From NCBI GenBank assembly GCA_030694835.1, contig JAUYUF010000064.1, forward strand, positions 1 through 5,532: a DNA stretch of 5,532 nucleotides, in the 5' to 3' direction. This document shows, in pieces, positions 1-5,532 of the stretch (positions are counted from its first letter, which is position 1; every line of letters begins with the position of its first letter). The notes under the pieces were generated by a model. It ran no database searches. It was not told where the DNA came from and saw nothing but the letters and a program-made list of their open reading frames with translations. The translations under genes and the position numbers were made by a program. Origin of the DNA: Flavobacteriaceae bacterium. Its GTDB lineage: Bacteria; Bacteroidota; Bacteroidia; Flavobacteriales; Flavobacteriaceae.

Positions 1-1766
1 GTTCTTCTAGAACCCCATAAAAATGGATAATCATACACAAATTCTCCTGCTTTAGAATAATCACCATACCGCTCTACTTCAGAACGGAAAGGTCTAATCA
101 TTTGTGAATGACAATTATTACAACCTTCTCTAATATAAATATCTCTTCCTTCTAATTGAAGTGGTGTATAAGGTTTCACATTTTCAATGGTCGGAATATT
201 AGATTTCACCAAGAATAAGGGAACAATTTCAACCAATCCACCTATGGCTACAGCTACTGTAGTTAAAATAGTAAATAATACCGTTTTTCTTTCTAACCAA
301 GAATGTAAGGCTTCACCTGCAACTCTAAATGAAGACACTGCTTTTAGTGGTGCAGCTTCAGCTAATTCATCTTCTACTGCTTGCCCTTTAGCAGCCGTTT
401 TAAGTAAATTGTAGGCCAATAAAATAAAACCTGATACATATAATGTTCCACCAATAGCACGCATCCAGTACATTGGCAATATTTCGGTAACAGTTTCTAA
501 GAAATTTCCATAAACTAAGGTTCCGTCTGGATTAAATTCTTTCCACATTAAAGCTTGTGTAAACCCAGCTATATAAAGAGGAATTGCATAAAACATGACA
601 CCCAAGGTACCTATCCAAAAGTGAATATTGGCTAGTTTTTTAGAATAAAGTTCTGTTTTGTATAATTTTTCTATCAACCAGTATAATATCCCAGCAGCCA
701 TAAAACCATTCCACGCTAAGGTACCAATATGTACGTGACCGACTACCCAATCTGTATAATGTGCAATAGCATTGACGCTTTTAAAAGACATCATTGGACC
801 TTCAAATGTTGCCATACCATAACCGGTAATTGCTACAACAAAGAATTTTAATACCGGACTTTCTCTAACTTTATCCCAAACACCTCTCAACGTTAAAAGA
901 CCATTGATCATACCTCCCCATGATGGGAAAATCAACATAATAGAAAAAGCTGTTCCTAAACTTTGTGTCCACTCTGGAAGAGCAGTATATAATAAATGGT
1001 GAGGGCCTGCCCAAATATAAATGAAGATCAGTGACCAAAAGTGAATGATAGATAAACGATAAGAATAAATAGGTCTGTTGGCTACTTTAGGTATAAAATA
1101 ATACATTAAACCCAAAACAGGGGTTGTTAAGAAAAAAGCTACGGCATTATGACCATACCACCATTGTATTAATGCATCTTGAACACCTGCATAAATGGAA
1201 TAACTTTTAAAAGCAGAAACAGGTAATGCTAAATTATTGAAAATATAAAGTATGGCAACTGTAACGATGGTTGCAATGTAAAACCAAATAGCAACATATA
1301 TGTGTTGTACCCTTCTTTTTAAAATTGTTCCGAACACATTAATGGCTAATACTACCCAAATTAATACCACTGCTATATCAATAGGCCATTCTAATTCTGC
1401 ATATTCTTTAGAGGAAGTATATCCTAAAGGTAACGTTATTGCAGCAGCAACAATAATTAATTGCCATCCCCAAAAGTGGATTTTACTTAGTGTATCACTA
1501 AACATTCTAGCTTTTAACAATCGTTGTATAGAATAATACATTCCTAAGAAAATACTATTACCTACAAAAGCAAAAATGGCTGCATTGGTATGCAAGGGTC
1601 TTAATCTTCCAAAACTAAGCCATGAAATTCCTTCGGTTAGGTTTGGAAAAATAAATAGTAATGCTACTAATAGGCCTACAGACATTCCAACTATTCCCCA
1701 AAGAACAGTTGCCCAAAGAAACATTTTTACAATTTTGTTGTCGTAATAAAATTGTTGTTTATCCAT
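1..1766 (-). CDS. ccoNO: cbb3-type cytochrome c oxidase, fused subunits I and II (CcoN-CcoO), 3' end outside window
   Basis: Catalytic subunit of a proton-pumping cbb3 oxidase in the inner membrane, fused in frame to the membrane-anchored cytochrome c subunit. Reading from ATG at 1766 gives 588 codons with no stop before the window edge. The CcoN part (about 1-455) is a multi-helix haem-copper oxidase. Its expected ligands are His59 (low-spin haem b, in RPLHTNA), His206 (CuB, in QWWYGHNAV), Tyr250 (active-site tyrosine), His256-His257 (CuB, in GPHHLLY), and His344 and His346 (haem b3 and haem b, in VVGHVHIGTL). The Glu121/Glu124 pair typical of cbb3 enzymes is also present. A hydrophilic linker (about 457-490) leads to a second anchor helix (about 494-519, ending GGLVEIVPLF), which opens the CcoO part. 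That part has the haem c motif CNNCH at 549-553 followed by SQMIRPFRSE. The window ends at WGSRR, so most of CcoO is missing. The gene lies 15 nt after ccoS, presumably in the same transcript. Family assignment is near certain; ligand roles are assigned by homology. Confidence 0.97.
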   Translation of the reverse strand, partial: MDKQQFYYDNKIVKMFLWATVLWGIVGMSVGLLVALLFIFPNLTEGISWLSFGRLRPLHTNAAIFAFVGNSIFLGMYYSIQRLLKARMFSDTLSKIHFWGWQLIIVAAAITLPLGYTSSKEYAELEWPIDIAVVLIWVVLAINVFGTILKRRVQHIYVAIWFYIATIVTVAILYIFNNLALPVSAFKSYSIYAGVQDALIQWWYGHNAVAFFLTTPVLGLMYYFIPKVANRPIYSYRLSIIHFWSLIFIYIWAGPHHLLYTALPEWTQSLGTAFSIMLIFPSWGGMINGLLTLRGVWDKVRESPVLKFFVVAITGYGMATFEGPMMSFKSVNAIAHYTDWVVGHVHIGTLAWNGFMAAGILYWLIEKLYKTELYSKKLANIHFWIGTLGVMFYAIPLYIAGFTQALMWKEFNPDGTLVYGNFLETVTEILPMYWMRAIGGTLYVSGFILLAYNLLKTAAKGQAVEDELAEAAPLKAVSSFRVAGEALHSWLERKTVLFTILTTVAVAIGGLVEIVPLFLVKSNIPTIENVKPYTPLQLEGRDIYIREGCNNCHSQMIRPFRSEVERYGDYSKAGEFVYDYPFLWGSRR

Positions 1767-1781
1767 TTTAAAATAATTTGG

Positions 1782-1973
1782 TTATTGATTTTTATTTATT
1801 GATTGATCTTTTTGAATATTTTTTTTTGATTTATCTTCATCTTCAAACAGCATTCTAACTGATGGGGTATATACATCCTGATATTGTCCTTTCTTAATAT
1901 TCATCAAGAAAACTCCAAAAAAAATAATTGCAATAATAACACTTACTCCTATTGTAATATAAACTACTTCCAT
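1782..1973 (-). CDS. ccoS: cbb3-type cytochrome oxidase assembly protein CcoS
   Basis: A 63-residue single-pass membrane protein. In the cbb3 systems where it has been studied, CcoS is needed for cofactor (haem b and CuB) insertion into CcoN and is not part of the finished oxidase. One hydrophobic helix spans about residues 4-24. It is followed by the family signature: a basic turn (KKGQ), then YQDVYTPSVRMLF at about 31-43, which corresponds to the GQFDD...P..R.L pattern of CcoS proteins. The tail (46-63) is charged and rich in Lys, Asn and Gln, with no recognisable motif. ATG at 1973 is the only sensible start because the helix begins almost at once. It lies between ccoI (34 nt upstream) and ccoNO (15 nt downstream), which strongly supports the assignment. 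No Shine-Dalgarno sequence is visible, as is usual in Bacteroidota. Confidence 0.93.
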   Translation of the reverse strand: MEVVYITIGVSVIIAIIFFGVFLMNIKKGQYQDVYTPSVRMLFEDEDKSKKNIQKDQSINKNQ

Positions 1974-2007
1974 AATTAAAACTTATACATGATATCATTA
2001 AAATTAA

Positions 2008-4380
2008 TTACTTTTTTTTATTGATGAAATTTGTTAAAACTGTAACATAAATAACGATTGATATTGAACTTAAAGGCATCAAAATTGCAGCTATTAATGG
2101 TGTTAATTGACCCGTAACTGCAAAATACAAACCTATAACATTATAAAGCAATGAAAATACAAAACTTGTTTTAATTATGGTCAATGTTTTACGCGAAATG
2201 TTCAAAAGTTCTGGTATTTTATTGATAATCTTTGCATCTATAATTCCGTCGGATGCTGGTGTAAATACATTTACATCATCAGAAACAGCAATTCCTATAT
2301 TACTTTGTGCTAAGGCACCAGCATCATTAAGACCATCTCCAATCATCAATACTCTTTTCCCTTTATCTTGTAATTCCCTAACAAAGTTAAGTTTATCAAT
2401 TGGTTTTTTATCAAATTCTAATTGAGTATTAGGAGGCAACATTTGTACTAATCGTTCCCTTTCACCTTCGTTATCCCCAGATAAAATTATCAATTCATAT
2501 TTAGGGTATAAATCTGTAAATAACTGTTCAATTCCAACTCTATAGGTATTCTTCATAGAATAATATCCTTTAAGCTGCTTATTTATTTCAATATAAACTC
2601 TTGTTTCATTAATTTCATCTTTGTTTAATCCTATAAATTTTGCAGATCCAATTTTAAGATTGAATTCATTTATGTTTCCTTCGATGCCAAAACCTAAGAC
2701 TTCTTTAAAATCCATTATTCTATCCTCAAAAATAGGCTCTGATATCGTTTCATAAATAATTCTACTTAAAGGATGATTTGAACTTCTCAACAATGTTTTT
2801 ATAGCTCGCTTTTCATCTTCATTTAAATTAATATTATCAGTATTTATTTCTTTTTGTTGATTGGTAGTAATAGTACCTGTTTTATCAAAAATGATGGTAT
2901 TAATTTTGGTGAGTGCTTCAATAACTTGAGCATTTTTAAGATAAAATCTATTTTTTCCAAAAATTCTTAAAATATTACCAAGTGCAAATGGAGTTGATAA
3001 GGCTAAAGCACACGGACAAGTAATAATTAACACAGCCGTAAATACGTATACAGCTTTAGAAACATCTACAAAATACCAATAAATTCCAGATGAAAAGGCT
3101 ATTGTTAAAACAACAATGGTAAAGTATTTACTAACATTATCAATATGTGATTTAATGCTTTTATGAGTATCTTTTTGAAAAATGTCACTACTCCACAATT
3201 GTGTTAAATAACTTTGAGAAACCTCATGAATTACTTCCATTTCAAATAAACCATCTAATTGTTTTGCGCCTGCAAAAATTTTATCACCAGATTCTTTTTT
3301 TATAGGATAGGACTCTCCGGTTACAAAACTATAATCTAAAGTTGCATCACCATTGATCATTATTCCATCTACTGGGACTAACTCTTCATTTCTAATCAAA
3401 ATTCTATCTCCTAATTTTAAATGCTGAACTTGTTTACTTTTTTCTTTTCCATCTTTATCAATAGTGGTGACAGCAATAGGAAAGTAAGATTTAAAATCTC
3501 TTTCAAAAGATAAATAATTGTACGTTTTCTGTTGAAATATCTTTCCCATAAGAAGAAAGAAAATTAAACCAGCAAGGCTATCAAAATATCCAGCTCCTAC
3601 ATCAAAAACTATTTCATAAACACTTCTCAAATACAAAGCTATAACTCCTAAAGTTATAGGCACATCTATATTTAATATGTTGTTTTTTAATCCTTTATAT
3701 GCAGAGATATAATAATCTGTAGCCGAATAAAAAACAACAGGAAGAACCATTATAAAATTCATCCATCGAAATACATTTTTATATTTCTCTAACCAAAATT
3801 CTTGAATTTCAAAATATTCTGGAAAAGACAATAACATTACATTTCCAAACACAAAAGCAGCGATAGAAACTTTATAAATAAGTGCATTTGATACGGCTTT
3901 TTTAGTTCCTACAGAATCTTCTAGACTTATTTGAGGTTCATATCCAATTGAAGCTATAAACTCTACCAATTCCCTCAAGTTTACTTCAGCTTCTTTATAA
4001 GTAATTCTTAAAGTTTTTTGCGGAAAATTTACTAATGAATTTTTAATTCCTGAATTAAATCTATCTAGATTTTCTAATACCCAAATACAAGAACTACAAT
4101 GAATACTTGGAATGTAGAATTCTACAACACAAGTTTGTCCATCGTAAAAATCTAAAATCTTTTCAACAATTTCAGGTGAATCTAAATAATTATATTTATT
4201 TTTGAATTCCTTTGGAATAACTCCCGGAGAACGTTCAAAATCATAATAACAATTAAGCTCATTCTGGTTTAAAATTTCAAAAACGGTTTTACATCCATTA
4301 CAGCAAAAGAGCTTATCTTCAACTATATATTGCCTATCTTTTGTTTCCAACCCACAGTGAAAACAATTTTCATTTCCCAT
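2008..4380 (-). CDS. ccoI: Heavy-metal P1B-type ATPase, copper transporter for cbb3 oxidase assembly (CcoI/FixI type)
   Basis: Inner-membrane ATPase of the CcoI/FixI (CopA2) branch. These move Cu(+) out of the cytoplasm at a low rate and are needed to load copper into cbb3 oxidase rather than for copper tolerance. Numbered from ATG at 4380 (790 aa): an N-terminal cysteine-rich domain (C6xxC9, C26C27xxC30); a ferredoxin-like HMA domain with HCSSC at 94-98; about eight membrane helices; actuator loop TGES at 354-357; CPC at 455-457 in the transport helix; phosphorylation site Asp499 in DKTGT; nucleotide-binding HP at 536-537 and GFGIEG at about 563-568; LSGDN near 633-637; GDGLND at 681-686. 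The last helices carry YN (746-747) and MPLSS (768-772), as in Cu(+)-specific P1B-1 pumps. An in-frame TTG directly precedes the ATG at 4383, but ATG is preferred. The hinge Asp after the N-domain appears to be Asn611 (KNTYR). It is the first gene of the leftward operon and diverges from the Fnr-like regulator. Confidence 0.96.
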   Translation of the reverse strand: MGNENCFHCGLETKDRQYIVEDKLFCCNGCKTVFEILNQNELNCYYDFERSPGVIPKEFKNKYNYLDSPEIVEKILDFYDGQTCVVEFYIPSIHCSSCIWVLENLDRFNSGIKNSLVNFPQKTLRITYKEAEVNLRELVEFIASIGYEPQISLEDSVGTKKAVSNALIYKVSIAAFVFGNVMLLSFPEYFEIQEFWLEKYKNVFRWMNFIMVLPVVFYSATDYYISAYKGLKNNILNIDVPITLGVIALYLRSVYEIVFDVGAGYFDSLAGLIFFLLMGKIFQQKTYNYLSFERDFKSYFPIAVTTIDKDGKEKSKQVQHLKLGDRILIRNEELVPVDGIMINGDATLDYSFVTGESYPIKKESGDKIFAGAKQLDGLFEMEVIHEVSQSYLTQLWSSDIFQKDTHKSIKSHIDNVSKYFTIVVLTIAFSSGIYWYFVDVSKAVYVFTAVLIITCPCALALSTPFALGNILRIFGKNRFYLKNAQVIEALTKINTIIFDKTGTITTNQQKEINTDNINLNEDEKRAIKTLLRSSNHPLSRIIYETISEPIFEDRIMDFKEVLGFGIEGNINEFNLKIGSAKFIGLNKDEINETRVYIEINKQLKGYYSMKNTYRVGIEQLFTDLYPKYELIILSGDNEGERERLVQMLPPNTQLEFDKKPIDKLNFVRELQDKGKRVLMIGDGLNDAGALAQSNIGIAVSDDVNVFTPASDGIIDAKIINKIPELLNISRKTLTIIKTSFVFSLLYNVIGLYFAVTGQLTPLIAAILMPLSSISIVIYVTVLTNFINKKK

Positions 4381-4423
4381 CAACTAAAAAAACTTATTAA
4401 ATTAATTAATATTTTCATGTTTT

Positions 4424-4443
4424 AATATGATAAAAGTCATATT
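4424..4443. promoter_or_regulatory. Putative Crp/Fnr-family operator (inverted repeat) between ccoI and the regulator gene
   Basis: A perfect 7-bp inverted repeat, AATATGA-N6-TCATATT, whose inner TGA-N6-TCA has exactly the half-site spacing used by the Crp/Fnr superfamily (TGTGA-N6-TCACA for CRP, TTGAT-N4-ATCAA for FNR). It lies in the shared 97-nt region. Its centre (4433.5) is about 44 nt before the regulator ATG and about 53 nt before the ccoI ATG. Binding by the adjacent regulator is inferred from architecture and position. The surrounding DNA is very AT-rich, so some chance palindromes are expected, but the G/C positions fall where the family's contacts would lie. Confidence 0.55.
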
Positions 4444-4448
4444 TTTTA

Positions 4449-4456
4449 TATTTTTG
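4449..4456 (+). promoter_or_regulatory. Putative Bacteroidota -7 promoter element for the Fnr-like regulator
   Basis: TATTTTTG matches the Bacteroidota -7 consensus TAnnTTTG at every fixed position. It would place the transcription start near 4460, leaving an untranslated leader of under 20 nt before ATG 4478. No clear TTG -33 element is seen about 20 nt upstream; that region is occupied by the inverted repeat at 4424-4443. In AT-rich DNA this short motif can arise by chance, so support is moderate. Confidence 0.45.
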
Positions 4457-4477
4457 TACCACAATTGAAACTTCACT

Positions 4478-5164
4478 ATGAATAAATGTGAACATTGCCT
4501 TATCAAAGATAAGAATGCTTTGAAGATGCTAACTTATGGAGAATTAGAATGCTTTTCAAGACATAAGTCAACTATTTTAGTAAAAAAAGGAGAAAACTTA
4601 ATGATAGAGGGAAATCCTGTTAATGGATTCTACTGTATAAAAAATGGAAAGTTCAAACTTACTAAACTAAATTCTAACGGTAAAGATCAGATTATAAGCT
4701 ATATAAAAGAAGGTTATATAGTAGGACACCGGTCATTATTGTGCGATGAACCAGCTGGATTAACCGTTACTGCAATAGAAGATTCGTTTGCTTGTTTTGT
4801 TCCAAAAGACGATTTATTGTGTTCTATTAAAGAAAATCCTTCATTTGCTTTAGAACTATTAAAAAACATTTCACACCAATTAAATGAAGCCAATTGCAGT
4901 ATAGCAAATATGGCTCAAAAAACGGTTAAACAAAGATTAGCTGAAACCTTAATTTTTTTAGAAGAACTATTTGGGGTTGATAAAAATGAATATATAGATG
5001 TAATGTTAACCCGAGAAGAAATTGCAAATACCTTAGGAACTGCAACTGAATCAGTAATTCGATTACTTTCTGGATTTAAAAATGACAATCTGATAAAATT
5101 GAAAGGAAAGAAAATTTTGATTTTGGATAGGCAAGCGCTAAAAAATATATCTGAAGGTTATTAA
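4478..5164 (+). CDS. Crp/Fnr-family transcriptional regulator, Fnr-like, probable regulator of the cbb3 operon
   Basis: A 228-residue cytoplasmic DNA-binding protein of normal length for the family: N-terminal cysteine segment (1-25), cyclic-nucleotide-binding-type beta-roll (about 28-110), long dimerisation helix (about 120-155), and C-terminal winged helix-turn-helix. The recognition region LTREEIANTLG...ESVIRLLSGF (177-200) closely resembles FNR and CRP. Glu191 and Arg195 sit at the positions that read the TGA half-site core. Cys4 and Cys7 (CEHC) align with the first pair of iron-sulfur ligands of E. coli FNR, and Cys106 (SFACFVP) with FNR Cys122. The position of the remaining FNR ligand is Asn13, while another Cys lies at 25. 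An oxygen-sensing cluster is therefore possible but not proven; cysteines 53, 89, 115 and 140 are also present. The ligand pattern does not suggest cAMP binding. The gene is divergent from ccoI, with a TGA-N6-TCA palindrome between them, which argues for control of the oxidase operon and of itself. Specific symbols such as fnr or fixK cannot be justified. Confidence 0.93.
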   Translation: MNKCEHCLIKDKNALKMLTYGELECFSRHKSTILVKKGENLMIEGNPVNGFYCIKNGKFKLTKLNSNGKDQIISYIKEGYIVGHRSLLCDEPAGLTVTAIEDSFACFVPKDDLLCSIKENPSFALELLKNISHQLNEANCSIANMAQKTVKQRLAETLIFLEELFGVDKNEYIDVMLTREEIANTLGTATESVIRLLSGFKNDNLIKLKGKKILILDRQALKNISEGY

Positions 5165-5166
5165 TA

Positions 5167-5194
5167 AAAAAATCCCGCTAAAGCGGGATTTTTT
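5167..5194. terminator. Intrinsic terminator, probably bidirectional
   Basis: A 12-bp perfect stem AAAAAATCCCGC / GCGGGATTTTTT closes a TAAA loop. The six G/C-containing pairs form the core, with a run of T after it on the plus strand and, by symmetry, on the minus strand as well. It begins 3 nt after the stop codon of the Fnr-like regulator and ends 14 nt before the stop of the convergent gene at 5209, so it can terminate transcription from both sides. It is the only convincing hairpin terminator in the window. Confidence 0.93.
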
Positions 5195-5208
5195 ATAAGC
5201 TGTATTTC

Positions 5209-5532
5209 TTACATCATTGAAGCGGCAACTCTTTTATAAATACCTTTTTCTAATTTCTCTCTAATAGATGAAAAAGCTGTAATGGTTTCATTTACATCTT
5301 CTAAGGTATGAGCAGCAGTTGGAATTAATCGCAATAAAATCATCCCTTTTGGTATTACTGGATATACTACAATAGAACAGAAAATTCGGTGATTTTCACG
5401 TAAGTCATGAACCATTGCCATGGCTTCAGGTATTTCTCCTTCTAAATAAACTGGTGTAACACACGTATTGGTTGAACCTATATTGAAGCCATTTTCTTTT
5501 AAACCATTTTGCAATGCATTAACATTTTCCCA
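5209..5532 (-). CDS. PLP-dependent alpha-oxoamine synthase family protein (serine palmitoyltransferase / glycine C-acetyltransferase type), C-terminal part only
   Basis: The last 107 codons of a gene whose start lies to the right of the window. The open frame continues to the edge (WENVNALQNGLKENGF...), so the TTG at 5514 is not a true start. The segment looks like the small C-terminal domain of fold-type I aminotransferase-like enzymes that condense an acyl-CoA with an amino acid. Visible marks are CVTPVYLEGEIPEA, the IVVYPVIPKG strand, an LLRLIPTAAHTLEDV segment containing the conserved Arg that normally binds the substrate carboxylate, and a helical KLEKG tail. Flavobacterial proteins of this kind are annotated either as serine palmitoyltransferase (first step of sphingolipid synthesis) or as glycine C-acetyltransferase (threonine breakdown). 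The catalytic lysine and PLP-binding residues are outside the window, so the substrate cannot be decided. It is convergent with the regulator and probably unrelated in function to the oxidase operon. Confidence 0.8.
   Translation of the reverse strand, partial: WENVNALQNGLKENGFNIGSTNTCVTPVYLEGEIPEAMAMVHDLRENHRIFCSIVVYPVIPKGMILLRLIPTAAHTLEDVNETITAFSSIREKLEKGIYKRVAASMM

Noticed and set aside
187..414. 75-codon plus-strand open frame
   Set aside because: It is antisense to the fused CcoNO gene (linker and anchor helix region), whose protein sequence is strongly conserved. The product resembles no family and has a low-complexity Ser/Ala/Thr make-up.
1300..1536. 78-codon plus-strand open frame
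   Set aside because: It is antisense to conserved CcoN membrane helices and has no recognisable domain or promoter.
1989..1998. Perfect 10-bp palindrome ATGATATCAT in the ccoI-ccoS gap
   Set aside because: It has TGA and TCA but with only 2 bases between them, not the 6 needed for a Crp/Fnr site. It is short, AT-rich, and has no other support.
2177..2425. 82-codon plus-strand open frame
   Set aside because: It is antisense to the P-domain of CcoI, including GDGLND, which explains the long open frame.
4381..4383. TTG as an upstream start codon of CcoI
   Set aside because: An ATG follows immediately and there is no ribosome binding site to favour TTG. The extra residue has no family support.
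4401..4410. ATTAATTAAT palindrome upstream of ccoI
   Set aside because: It is made only of A and T in a very AT-rich spacer and is likely by chance.
5512..5514. TTG as the start of the rightmost minus-strand gene
   Set aside because: The frame stays open to the window edge and the residues before it continue the alpha-oxoamine synthase C-terminal domain, so this is an internal Leu codon of a truncated gene.
1..5532. CRISPR arrays, tRNA or rRNA genes, insertion sequences, attachment sites
   Set aside because: I found no regularly spaced repeats, tRNA-like cloverleaf, transposase remnants or terminal inverted repeats. Nearly all of the window is accounted for by five protein genes and short spacers.

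Overview
The window looks like a chromosomal segment from a Bacteroidota bacterium, most likely Flavobacteriaceae. The reasons are its AT-rich composition, the lack of Shine-Dalgarno sequences before any start codon, a match to the Bacteroidota -7 promoter element (TAnnTTTG) upstream of the regulator gene, and a cbb3 oxidase in which CcoN and CcoO are one polypeptide, an arrangement known from that phylum. The species cannot be named from the sequence.

Layout. From about 4380 leftward on the minus strand runs a tightly packed cytochrome cbb3 oxidase operon: ccoI (copper P1B-ATPase, 2008-4380), ccoS (small assembly membrane protein, 1782-1973) and a ccoN-ccoO fusion (1-1766) that leaves the window just after the CcoO haem c motif. 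The gaps are 34 and 15 nt. The fusion gene is the largest locus after ccoI and has no stop codon inside the window, so it is easy to miss in a closed-ORF scan. Divergently on the plus strand lies a Crp/Fnr-family regulator (4478-5164). A 97-nt AT-rich region separates it from ccoI and holds a 7-bp inverted repeat with TGA-N6-TCA geometry, a plausible operator for the regulator itself. After the regulator comes a strong hairpin terminator (5167-5194), probably shared with a convergent minus-strand gene, of which only the last 107 codons are present. That gene belongs to the PLP-dependent alpha-oxoamine synthase family (serine palmitoyltransferase or glycine C-acetyltransferase type).

How the genes work together. 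CcoNO is the catalytic and first electron-entry part of a high-affinity terminal oxidase used at low oxygen. CcoI and CcoS are needed to supply copper and haem to it. The Fnr-like protein is the natural candidate for oxygen- or redox-dependent control of the operon through the shared intergenic region. The remaining genes (ccoQ, ccoP, ccoG, ccoH) would be expected to the left, outside the window.

The sequence does not suggest a wholly new system. The points most worth a second look are the altered cysteine pattern of the regulator, the operator-like palindrome and its position relative to both genes, the CcoN-CcoO fusion joint, and an Asp-to-Asn change at the P-domain hinge of CcoI.
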